Origin: an uncultured Prevotellaceae bacterium
Lineage (GTDB): Bacteria > Bacteroidota > Bacteroidia > Bacteroidales > Bacteroidaceae
Assembly (NCBI GenBank): GCA_946415695.1
Contig: CAMKTM010000143.1
Location: 1 to 6,539, forward strand
Direction of reading: 5' to 3'
Length of the DNA: 6,539 nt
The position numbers and the translations under genes are program-made. Positions within the stretch are counted from its first letter, which is position 1; each line of letters opens with the position of its first letter. This document shows positions 1-6,036 of the stretch, piece by piece. The notes under the pieces are model-generated. The model was not told the origin of the DNA. It was given only the letters and a program-made list of their open reading frames with translations, and searched no databases.

Positions 1-823
1 AGACTGTCCGCCCTCCCAGACGGAACAGCCTTTCCTTCGTGCTGAGCCTGTGCTCCTTTTGGTGTTGCTCCCACGACTGCAGGATGCCAAGCACTTCGTC
101 GTCAACAATCTGACCTCGGTCAACCACTTTTTGTCCCTGCAGCACGACACCTTTGGTGCGCACCAGCCGTCCATCGACTTCTTGCCTCTGCCATGCGCTC
201 TTCTCTGTGTCGTAGGTGAGGTTCGGGGTGATGTATTTCATCAGGTCAAAACCGTGGAGGCGGCTGTGGCTGTAGCGGACGCTGTCCTCGCCCTCCTCTC
301 GGGCCATGTATTCGTAGGCTGTCTTTTCGCTGAAGAGCACGGAGACGAGGCGTCGCTGCGATTCGTTGTCGTGGAAGATGCGGACATGTTCAGGCTTCGG
401 CTCGCCAAGGCTGGCTGCTGTCTCGCCGGACAGGATGCCGATGGAATAGATGTGCCGCAGCTTCTCCTGCAGATGAGGCAGGTAGTAATAGGGTGTGCCC
501 TGCATGGCAGGCGTCTCGAAGTCCTGCCGAAGCGCTTGCAACTGATGCTCCAAGACCTCAGAATCTTGTTGCAGATAAGGTTCGTAGTATTGTTTCAGGC
601 TGTCCTGCTCGCGAGCCACCTGCTCGGCAGACTTCAGGATGGGGAAGCTGTCCTGAGCGATGAAGGCCTCCTCATCCCAAGGCTCGCCCTTCTGGTAGTG
701 ATAGGTGGCATTGTTCCCGTGGGGCATGAAAGTCACCAGAATGGCCGTCGCGGCAACGGAAAAGAGGATGCGGTAAAGGATCTCCTTGAAGTTCAGACTG
801 TGTTTGTGGTTGTAGCGGCTCAT
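1..823 (-). CDS. 7TM-HD family phosphohydrolase (PgpH/YqfF-like), N-terminal part
   Basis: Partial gene: ATG at 823-821, open for 274 codons to the window edge, so the C-terminal half (7TM bundle and HD catalytic domain) is not visible. The translation begins MSRYNHKHSLNFKEILYRIL, followed by one hydrophobic helix (about residues 14-33). After it come the family hallmark 'YHYQKGEPWDEEAFIAQDSF' (about 41-60) and a long soluble, Q/E-rich region ending in 'VVDRGQIVDDEVLGIL'. This is the layout of the 7TMR-HDED extracellular domain of PgpH-type proteins. Characterised members hydrolyse cyclic-di-AMP to pApA at the inner membrane, but the activity here is inferred from family because the HD residues lie outside the window. 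It is divergent from gltX, a neighbourhood I remember from other Bacteroidales. A plausible minus-strand promoter lies near 1018-1025, giving a leader of nearly 190 nt. I am fairly sure of the family and less sure of the substrate. Confidence 0.85.
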   Translation of the reverse strand, partial: MSRYNHKHSLNFKEILYRILFSVAATAILVTFMPHGNNATYHYQKGEPWDEEAFIAQDSFPILKSAEQVAREQDSLKQYYEPYLQQDSEVLEHQLQALRQDFETPAMQGTPYYYLPHLQEKLRHIYSIGILSGETAASLGEPKPEHVRIFHDNESQRRLVSVLFSEKTAYEYMAREEGEDSVRYSHSRLHGFDLMKYITPNLTYDTEKSAWQRQEVDGRLVRTKGVVLQGQKVVDRGQIVDDEVLGILQSWEQHQKEHRLSTKERLFRLGGRTV

Positions 824-893
824 AGTATCATTTAACTGAAGTTTCGGATGTTCCGGAAGACTTGTATAGATAAGCTTTTACACCTTCCTGCAA

Positions 894-933
894 ATAATGG
901 TTAAGCATTATGCGGATAATGGCTAAGCATTAT
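894..933. repeat. Two palindromic 18-bp units with 22-bp period
   Basis: ATAATGGTTAAGCATTAT (894-911) and ATAATGGCTAAGCATTAT (916-933) differ at one base and are separated by GCGG, giving a 22-bp period. Each unit is an imperfect palindrome with ATAATG/CATTAT arms. The pair lies in the predicted leader of the minus-strand HD phosphohydrolase, so it could fold in that transcript or bind a dimeric protein. No function can be assigned from sequence. Confidence 0.8.
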
Positions 934-1017
934 TTTCAGAACCCTGTGACTGCTTACAGAACACCCGAAACATAAATCATTTACTATTTAATCATTTACC
1001 ATTTACCATTTATTTTG

Positions 1018-1025
1018 CAAAGATA
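1018..1025 (-). promoter_or_regulatory. Bacteroidetes-type -7 box for the HD phosphohydrolase
   Basis: On the minus strand this reads TATCTTTG, an exact match to the Bacteroidetes housekeeping -7 consensus TAnnTTTG. It mirrors the box for gltX at 1072-1079. I see no convincing TTTG -33 element at the usual spacing. Transcription would start near 1010. Confidence 0.6.
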
Positions 1026-1071
1026 CAAAATAATGTTCAATGTTCGGTACTCAATGTTCAATTATTTTTCG

Positions 1072-1079
1072 TATCTTTG
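1072..1079 (+). promoter_or_regulatory. Bacteroidetes-type -7 box for gltX
   Basis: TATCTTTG matches the TAnnTTTG consensus exactly and is followed by CACGG. Transcription would start around 1085-1088, leaving a short A-rich leader of about 45 nt before the ATG at 1131. No clear -33 TTTG is visible; the upstream 20-25 bp are occupied by the ATGTTCA repeats. Confidence 0.65.
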
Positions 1080-1130
1080 CACGGAAAATAAAAAAGGTAA
1101 ATGGTAAATAATCAAATGCTAAATGGTAAT

Positions 1131-2702
1131 ATGAACTCTGAACTGAAAAAGAAGGTGCGTGTGCGCTTTGCTCCCAGCCCGACAGGGCCGTTGCACATCG
1201 GCGGTGTCCGTACTGCTTTATATAACTATCTCTTCGCCCGTCAGAGAGGCGGCGAACTCATCTTCCGCATCGAGGACACAGACTCCACGCGCTTCGTCCC
1301 TGGAGCAGAGGAGTACATCATCGAGTCGTTCCGCTGGCTCGGCATCAAATTCGACGAGGGCGTGAGCTTCGGCGGCAGTCATGGCCCCTATCGGCAAAGC
1401 GAGCGTCGCGACATATATAAGAAGTATGTCCAGCTGCTTCTCGACAATGGGAAGGCCTACATCGCCTTCGATACGCCCGAGGAGCTCGACGCGAAACGTG
1501 CTGAGATAGAGAACTTCCAGTACGATGCCAGCACCCGCCTTCAGATGCGCAACTCGCTGACTCTCCCGAAGGAAGAGGTGGACAGACTCATCGCCGAAGG
1601 CAATCAGTACGTGGTGCGCTTCCTCATCGAGCCTGGACGCGACGTCGTGGTGGACGACATCATTCGCGGCGAAGTCCGCATCAACAGCAGCATCCTCGAC
1701 GATAAGGTGCTCTACAAGAGTGCCGACCAGCTGCCTACCTACCACCTCGCCAACATCGTGGACGACCACTTGATGGAGGTGACGCACGTCATTCGCGGCG
1801 AGGAATGGTTGCCCAGCGCACCGCTCCATGTCCTTCTCTACGAAGCTTTTGGTTGGGCCGACACGATGCCGCGCTTCGCACACCTGCCGCTCCTGCTCAA
1901 ACCCATAGGCAACGGCAAACTCAGCAAGCGCGACGGCGACAAACTGGGCTTCCCTGTCTTCCCGCTTGAATGGCACGACCCGAAGAGCGGAGAGGTGAGC
2001 AGCGGCTATCGCGAGAAGGGCTATCTGCCCGAAGCGGTCGTCAACTTCCTCGCTTTGCTTGGATGGAACCCCGGAAACGACCAGGAGGTAATGAGCCTCG
2101 ACGAGATGGTGCAGCTCTTCGACCTCAGCAAGTGCTCTAAAAACGGCGCGAAGTTCGACTACATCAAAGCGGCTTGGTTCAACCACCAGTACCTCCTCAA
2201 GCAGCCCGACGAAGCATGGGTGCCCAGTTTCGACAAGGTGCTCCGCGAGCAGGGCATCACCTCGACTCCCGAAAAGGAAGCCGATGTGGTCCGCATGATG
2301 AAGCTGAAGGTCATAGAATACACCGACGGACAGGGACAGAAGCACAAGCGCAACATCAGCTTCGTCAGCGACCTCTGGCCTCTGACGCGCTTCTTCTTCG
2401 TCGCTCCCTCTGAGTTCGATGCCGAAGACAAGTTCATTCGCAAGAACTGGAAAGAGGGTCAGACGGCTCAGGAGATGCAGCAGCTTGCCGACGTGCTGAG
2501 CGGCATCGAGGACTTCACTATCGAGGGTCAGAAGACCGCCGTCGATGCTTGGGCAGCCGAGACGGGCATCAAGCCCTGGAACGCTTGGCGCATCTGCCTC
2601 GTAGGCGAGGGTCAAGGCCCCGACATGTACGAGCTTTCAGCATTCCTCGGCAAGGACGAAACCCTCCGCCGCATGAAGTTCGCCATCGAAACACTCGGAT
2701 AA
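1131..2702 (+). CDS. gltX: Glutamyl-tRNA synthetase
   Basis: Class I aminoacyl-tRNA synthetase that charges tRNA with glutamate in the cytoplasm. With the ATG at 1131 it has 523 residues. The HIGH signature is 'PLHIGG' at residues 20-25, after 'RFAPSPTG'. The KMSKS loop is 'KLSKR' at 263-267, followed by DGD. The Rossmann core and the 'EEWLPSAPLHVLLYEAFGW' stretch are intact, and the C-terminal half is the anticodon-binding region. I chose 1131 because it gives a short N-terminus before VRVRFAPS, as in Bacteroides homologs from memory. The frame also has ATGs at 1101 and 1116, but the intervening codons (VNNQMLNGN) are only a reading of the 7-bp repeat. About 12 residues near 397-408 (TDGQGQKHKRN region) look inserted relative to Bacteroides GltX as I remember it. 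It is probably the first gene of a transcript with the HD gene downstream. Confidence 0.97.
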   Translation: MNSELKKKVRVRFAPSPTGPLHIGGVRTALYNYLFARQRGGELIFRIEDTDSTRFVPGAEEYIIESFRWLGIKFDEGVSFGGSHGPYRQSERRDIYKKYVQLLLDNGKAYIAFDTPEELDAKRAEIENFQYDASTRLQMRNSLTLPKEEVDRLIAEGNQYVVRFLIEPGRDVVVDDIIRGEVRINSSILDDKVLYKSADQLPTYHLANIVDDHLMEVTHVIRGEEWLPSAPLHVLLYEAFGWADTMPRFAHLPLLLKPIGNGKLSKRDGDKLGFPVFPLEWHDPKSGEVSSGYREKGYLPEAVVNFLALLGWNPGNDQEVMSLDEMVQLFDLSKCSKNGAKFDYIKAAWFNHQYLLKQPDEAWVPSFDKVLREQGITSTPEKEADVVRMMKLKVIEYTDGQGQKHKRNISFVSDLWPLTRFFFVAPSEFDAEDKFIRKNWKEGQTAQEMQQLADVLSGIEDFTIEGQKTAVDAWAAETGIKPWNAWRICLVGEGQGPDMYELSAFLGKDETLRRMKFAIETLG

Positions 2703-2731
2703 GACTGTCACAGTATAGTTTCGCATTTCAA

Positions 2732-3292
2732 GTGGTCAAAGAACTGATACACAAGTACTGCGAGGGAAACGAGCCGCTGGAGCAGATCTTGTTGAAGCAC
2801 AGCGGCGACGTGGCGCAAATGGCTTTAAGAATTGCCAAAGAACATCCCGAGCTGGATGCAGACGAGACGTTCCTTTGGGAAGCGGCCATGCTGCACGACA
2901 TTGGCATCACGAAAGTTGATGCACCTTCCATCTTCTGCTACGGGACGGAGCCTTACATCCGTCACGGCATCTTGGGCGCGGAGATACTTCGTGCCGAAGG
3001 GCTCCCCCTTCATGCCCGAGTAGCAGAGCGACACACGGGCACAGGGCTTACTGCCGCCGAGATAGTGCGGCAGAACCTGCCCTTGCCGCATCGCGACTTC
3101 GTGCCGGAGAGCATCGAGGAGCAAATCGTTTGCTTTGCGGACAAATTCTATTCCAAGACTCGACTGGACATCTGTAAGACGCCGGAGCAGGCCATACGCA
3201 GTTTGGAGAAATTCGGCAGCGAGGGCATCGCCGTCTTCAAAACGTGGATGTCCCGCTTCGCGTCTGCTTCACTGTTTTCTACTTCGCCATAA
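2732..3292 (+). CDS. Small HD-domain metal-dependent hydrolase
   Basis: Predicted soluble protein of 186 residues. The HD superfamily residues are visible: H23 in 'LLKHSGDVA', H55-D56 in 'AMLHDIG', H78 and H101 as further likely ligands, and D137 in 'CFADKFYSK'. Such HD domains usually cleave phosphate esters or nucleotides using two metals; the substrate cannot be read from sequence. The start is inferred as GTG at 2732. No ATG lies between the gltX stop and the conserved region, and the only upstream in-frame ATG (2549) would sit 150 bp inside gltX. The GTG start gives a length close to the uncharacterised Bacteroidales HDIG proteins I remember. It lies 29 bp after gltX, same strand, so cotranscription is likely. 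Its last 14 bp (residues SP and part of the serine/threonine-rich tail) overlap the end of the convergent DUF3472 gene. Confidence 0.88.
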   Translation: MVKELIHKYCEGNEPLEQILLKHSGDVAQMALRIAKEHPELDADETFLWEAAMLHDIGITKVDAPSIFCYGTEPYIRHGILGAEILRAEGLPLHARVAERHTGTGLTAAEIVRQNLPLPHRDFVPESIEEQIVCFADKFYSKTRLDICKTPEQAIRSLEKFGSEGIAVFKTWMSRFASASLFSTSP

Positions 3293-5621
3293 TCTTTTTG
3301 ACGATGGAGGCGCCATTGCGAAGCACGATGTGGGCAATGACGGGTTCTCCGACGGGAAGGGCGTAGCCTATGCGACGACCTTGCAGATCGTAGTAATAGA
3401 CGGCGGCGATGTCGTCGCTCAGGGAAGCCGTTCCTTCGCTCGGCACGAACAACTGTTCTGCCTCTATCTCGTCGATGCCCGTGGCGATTCCTTCCGAAGT
3501 GGTGACAGAGAGAAGGTATTCGCAAAGTTCTGTCTTGGGCGTGAGGTAATAGTTGTCGAGCAGTTCCACGCGTGTTGCCTTAGTCGTTGAGACAGTAGCG
3601 GGCTGTCCGTCTGCGCCAATGCCCAAGTTCTTAGTGCCTTCGCGTATGACGAAACCAGCGCCGCTCTTGTTCAGCATCAGTTTGTGAGGTGTGTCGGAGA
3701 GGATGGGCTTCGTGCCAATGCTAAGGAAATGGCCTGTTCCCAGGTTGTAAAGGCAATAATACGTCTCATCGTCGTGACGCAGGACAATCCAATGGTTGTT
3801 GGGGTCTGTGACGTCGGCATCTTTGCGTGGTATGACGGTAAGATTATTGTCCTTCACGACGAACACGTTGTTGTTGTCTCCTATCAGATATGCACGGAAG
3901 GAGCAGATGTGTTCGGGCTTGAGGGTGTTTCCGTAGCGAAGCACTTTGTTATTCTCCGACATATTGAGCAGCGCCTGCCGCATTTGGGCAAGGGTGTAGT
4001 CGGTTTTGGCAAGTTCACGGATGTTTGTCATGGCCTCTTCGGTGTAACCCTCGAAGCGGTTGGTCCTGGCGAAGAGTTCCTCAACGAGTTCTTTGGTTTG
4101 AGCCAAAGAGTTGTGGGTGGAGAGGAGCGTCTTCATCGATGCTTTCGAGTCGGCCAAGTAAGCGGTCTGCAATGTGGCGATGAGGGAGTCGAGATTGATG
4201 CTCTCCACGCAGCTATGGTCATCGACGAGAGGCAGGACGCTGGCCGAATCCTTTGGCTGACCGTATCCTCCGGCCTGCATATAGAATGCCCGTGGCACGT
4301 CGCTGGCCAGGCCGTGACCGTAGTCCATGCGGCGGTGGCGTGAGGTTATCTCGCCTTCGTTGATGAAGTTCTGATAGTCAGTCTGCGAGAAGAGATCCAC
4401 CTTATTGACAAAGTACCACTTGCCGCTGCCCACAGAACGCTGGTAGTTGTTGCGGTAATAAGCACGGCGGAAGAGTTCGCCGCCCGTGTCTGCCCAGTTC
4501 TCGATGAAGGAGTACCAGGTGTTGTAGTAGTGCGACTCTCCGCTGTGGCGGATGGTGGCCATGTAGTGCCACTCGGGGTCGTCGAGGTTCTTGTACCAGG
4601 TGGAGAGCAGGGAGCAGGGATAGCGGATGATGCTGTCGTTGCCGTTCCTGTCTTTGAGCGTGATATTACGTTCTTCGGGACGTGCGCAGGTGAGGAACTG
4701 CACCCATTGCCCGGGCTCCCATTTCCCGTTATATACCATTGACTGACAGCCTGTTCCTTCGTTGCCGAAGCGGTTGATGGCAACGTCTTCACCGGACGCC
4801 AAGGCGCCTGCCCGGAGGTAGGCTGCAAGGTCGGGTGTCACGTCTGTGTCGCCATTGTCCCATATGGAGAAGAGGACGCGATGCTGATAGGACGAGGGAA
4901 TCGTGTCGGTATATTGTCCGTTCTCGTTGGGTACGGTCTGGCCACACATCTGTATGCCCATGTAGCCGCCAGTGATGCCGAGCGTCATCAGATAGGTGTT
5001 GATGGTGGCCCACTGCTTGGGCATCAGCACTTCCTGATAGCACCACTCGTAGGACTCGTTTTGCGGGGCATTGGCTGCGGTGGAGTGTCCGAACCAAAGG
5101 TGTGTGGCAGGCGTAGGGAAGCCGCGCAGGTGGGCATCGATGACGGGATTGTTGCCCGAGCGTTCGAAGTCGAGTTCGATGAGCCGAGAGATGCGGTTGC
5201 AGCCGTCGGGAGCCTGTATCTCCACGCGATACCATGTATCGGCTGGGAAAGTCATTTCCGGAATAATCTGGATGTCTGTCGTCCTGGATCTGGTGCAAGC
5301 CTGCGTGACGCTATGCTCGAGCAGCACTTCGTCGGTCTCGCACCTCTTGACGCAGACGTTGAGGGTCACGTCGCCCGTCACCTTGGGCGTAATCTTTGCC
5401 AACCCCGACACCGTGGCGCGGGGGATGCGAAGGCAATAGACGAGCTTGATGCGGTCGTCGGTCTCGAAGGTGGTGTAGCTTTCCGTCTTGCGGTACCCCG
5501 CATAGCGCCCCTCTATCTCGCGATAGTGGCAGTTGCCGAAAATCTTATCGGTTGCCTCAAGGGAAAGGGTGAAAAGAGAGAAAAGAGAAAAGGCGAAAAG
5601 AAGTAAAGTTTTTGCTTTCAT
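3279..5621 (-). CDS. Secreted DUF3472 domain protein with C-terminal sorting-like domain
   Basis: 780 residues, ATG at 5621-5619. Residues 1-22 are a signal peptide (MKAK, then a Leu/Phe-rich core, then SLEA). About 25-165 is a beta-rich domain consistent with the DUF5077-type module that often precedes DUF3472. About 170-400 is DUF3472, recognised by 'THLWFGHS', 'MTLGITGGYMGIQ', 'HRVLFSIWD', 'INRFGNEGTGCQS' and 'YNTWYSFIENW'. Residues 470-560 look helical. About 570-690 ('NHWIVLRHDDETYYCLYNLGTGHFLSIG') resembles a ricin-type beta-trefoil, a weaker call. The end, 'VYYYDLQGRRIG' to 'GASIVKKIMAK', resembles the type A C-terminal signal for type IX secretion seen in Prevotella. It is therefore probably exported to the surface or outside, and a carbohydrate-related role is likely but unproven. 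It is monocistronic by position, with its own promoter near 5658-5688. Its 3' end overlaps the convergent HD gene by 14 bp, with no terminator between them. Confidence 0.9.
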   Translation of the reverse strand: MKAKTLLLFAFSLFSLFTLSLEATDKIFGNCHYREIEGRYAGYRKTESYTTFETDDRIKLVYCLRIPRATVSGLAKITPKVTGDVTLNVCVKRCETDEVLLEHSVTQACTRSRTTDIQIIPEMTFPADTWYRVEIQAPDGCNRISRLIELDFERSGNNPVIDAHLRGFPTPATHLWFGHSTAANAPQNESYEWCYQEVLMPKQWATINTYLMTLGITGGYMGIQMCGQTVPNENGQYTDTIPSSYQHRVLFSIWDNGDTDVTPDLAAYLRAGALASGEDVAINRFGNEGTGCQSMVYNGKWEPGQWVQFLTCARPEERNITLKDRNGNDSIIRYPCSLLSTWYKNLDDPEWHYMATIRHSGESHYYNTWYSFIENWADTGGELFRRAYYRNNYQRSVGSGKWYFVNKVDLFSQTDYQNFINEGEITSRHRRMDYGHGLASDVPRAFYMQAGGYGQPKDSASVLPLVDDHSCVESINLDSLIATLQTAYLADSKASMKTLLSTHNSLAQTKELVEELFARTNRFEGYTEEAMTNIRELAKTDYTLAQMRQALLNMSENNKVLRYGNTLKPEHICSFRAYLIGDNNNVFVVKDNNLTVIPRKDADVTDPNNHWIVLRHDDETYYCLYNLGTGHFLSIGTKPILSDTPHKLMLNKSGAGFVIREGTKNLGIGADGQPATVSTTKATRVELLDNYYLTPKTELCEYLLSVTTSEGIATGIDEIEAEQLFVPSEGTASLSDDIAAVYYYDLQGRRIGYALPVGEPVIAHIVLRNGASIVKKIMAK
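5561..5608. repeat. Homopurine/homopyrimidine tract inside the signal-peptide codons
   Basis: The plus strand is almost all purine for about 45 bp, with imperfect units such as GAAAAGAGAGAAAAGAGAAAA. The coding (minus) strand is therefore CTTTTC/TCTTTTC repeats encoding the Leu/Phe/Ser core of the signal peptide of the DUF3472 protein. Parts are mirror-symmetric. The reading frame is intact in this copy. Confidence 0.65.
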
Positions 5622-5657
5622 GGTCTTTCAGATGTTATATTTGTTAGTTTTTCGCCG

Positions 5658-5688
5658 TAAAGTTACTATTTTCTCACGACAAACGCAA
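5658..5688 (-). promoter_or_regulatory. Probable promoter of the DUF3472 gene
   Basis: On the minus strand, TAACTTTA (5665-5658) matches TAnnTTTG at all but the last base. A TTG (5688-5686) lies 20 bp upstream, close to the usual -33 spacing in Bacteroidetes. The start would be near 5650, leaving a leader of about 30 nt before the ATG at 5621. This is a pattern match only. Confidence 0.45.
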
Positions 5689-5807
5689 CATCATATTGAA
5701 AAAATCTTCACTGAAACCCAAAAACGAAAGCGAAAAGTCAAAAAAGCCCACACTATGCATCAATGCAGAGACCGAGTTCGGATGACTGGCACAGCGTGGC
5801 ATGTTGT

Positions 5808-5873
5808 TTGCTTGTACATGTAGAAGCAATTGCTTGTACATGTAAAAGCAATTGCACGTACATGTACAAGCAA
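5808..5873. repeat. Three tandem 22-bp palindromic units
   Basis: Units lie at 5808-5829, 5830-5851 and 5852-5873 with no spacer. Each starts TTGC, has a GTACATGTA core and ends AAGCAA, so each is a near-perfect palindrome. Units 1 and 2 differ at one base (G/A at unit position 16). Unit 3 differs from unit 1 at three (positions 5, 6 and 16: AC for TT, and C for G). They lie upstream of the DUF3472 promoter and downstream of the acyl-CoA dehydrogenase stop. The array could be a multi-site operator for a dimeric regulator or an intergenic minisatellite; sequence alone does not decide. Confidence 0.85.
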
Positions 5874-5896
5874 ACGAGGCAACGGCAGTAGATGAC

Positions 5897-6014
5897 AAAA
5901 AAGCCACGAATCCCAGGGATTGCACTCTGACGTCATCGGGCAGAGACTTTGCCAAGGAATTGGTTTAAGTCTCTTGTTGACTGCCCGAACACGTGCAATC
6001 CGTGAGATTCGTGG
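5897..6014 (-). terminator. Large inverted repeat with T-run, possible terminator of the acyl-CoA dehydrogenase
   Basis: The outer arms at 5904-5924 and 5994-6014 pair at 19 of 21 positions (CCACGAATC...GATTGCA). Inner arms CGGGCAG (5937-5943) / CTGCCCG (5981-5987) and AGAGACTT (5942-5949) / AAGTCTCT (5967-5974) extend the pairing toward a loop at about 5950-5966. On the minus strand, the hairpin is followed after one C by six Ts (5902-5897), as in an intrinsic terminator, and it begins 23 bp past the acyl-CoA dehydrogenase stop. The stem is far longer than typical, so it may be a dispersed palindromic or MITE-like element that also terminates transcription. No transposase or target duplication is visible. 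Confidence 0.55.
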
Positions 6015-6036
6015 TGGAGAGATATGCCTTTTGGGG

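Larger units (their letters stand above)
976..1127. repeat. Interrupted palindrome with heptamer repeats over the divergent promoters
   Basis: The arms at 976-1007 and 1096-1127 are inverted copies matching at 27 of 32 positions; the innermost 14 bp (ATTTACCATTTACC / GGTAAATGGTAAAT) are perfect. Inside them, a second inverted pair carries the two promoter boxes (TGCAAAGATAC at 1016-1026, GTATCTTTGCA at 1071-1081), and a third pair is AAAATAAT/ATTATTTT. The arms are built largely from the 7-bp unit GGTAAAT. The centre (1033-1060) is four heptamers: ATGTTCA, ATGTTCG, GTACTCA, ATGTTCA. The right arm reaches into the leader of gltX and overlaps the alternative upstream ATG codons. Confidence 0.8.

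Noticed and set aside
50..835. 261-codon open frame on the plus strand
   Set aside because: It is the complement of the HD phosphohydrolase, whose minus-strand translation has clear family motifs.
1218..2615. 465-codon open frame on the minus strand, antisense to gltX
   Set aside because: It lies wholly within gltX, has no recognisable domain, and its composition (many V, A, L, E, H) is what a GC-rich coding strand gives when read backwards.
4881..5606. 241-codon and neighbouring open frames on the plus strand, antisense to the DUF3472 gene
   Set aside because: No domain similarity; the minus-strand reading gives a signal peptide and DUF3472 motifs.
5808..5873. Possible CRISPR array
   Set aside because: The repeats abut with no spacers, there are only three units, and no cas genes are nearby.
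5674..5955. 93-codon minus-strand frame (and a 96-codon plus-strand frame at 5533-5823) in the intergenic region
   Set aside because: Both are readings through the tandem palindromes or the purine tract, without domain, start context or conserved composition.
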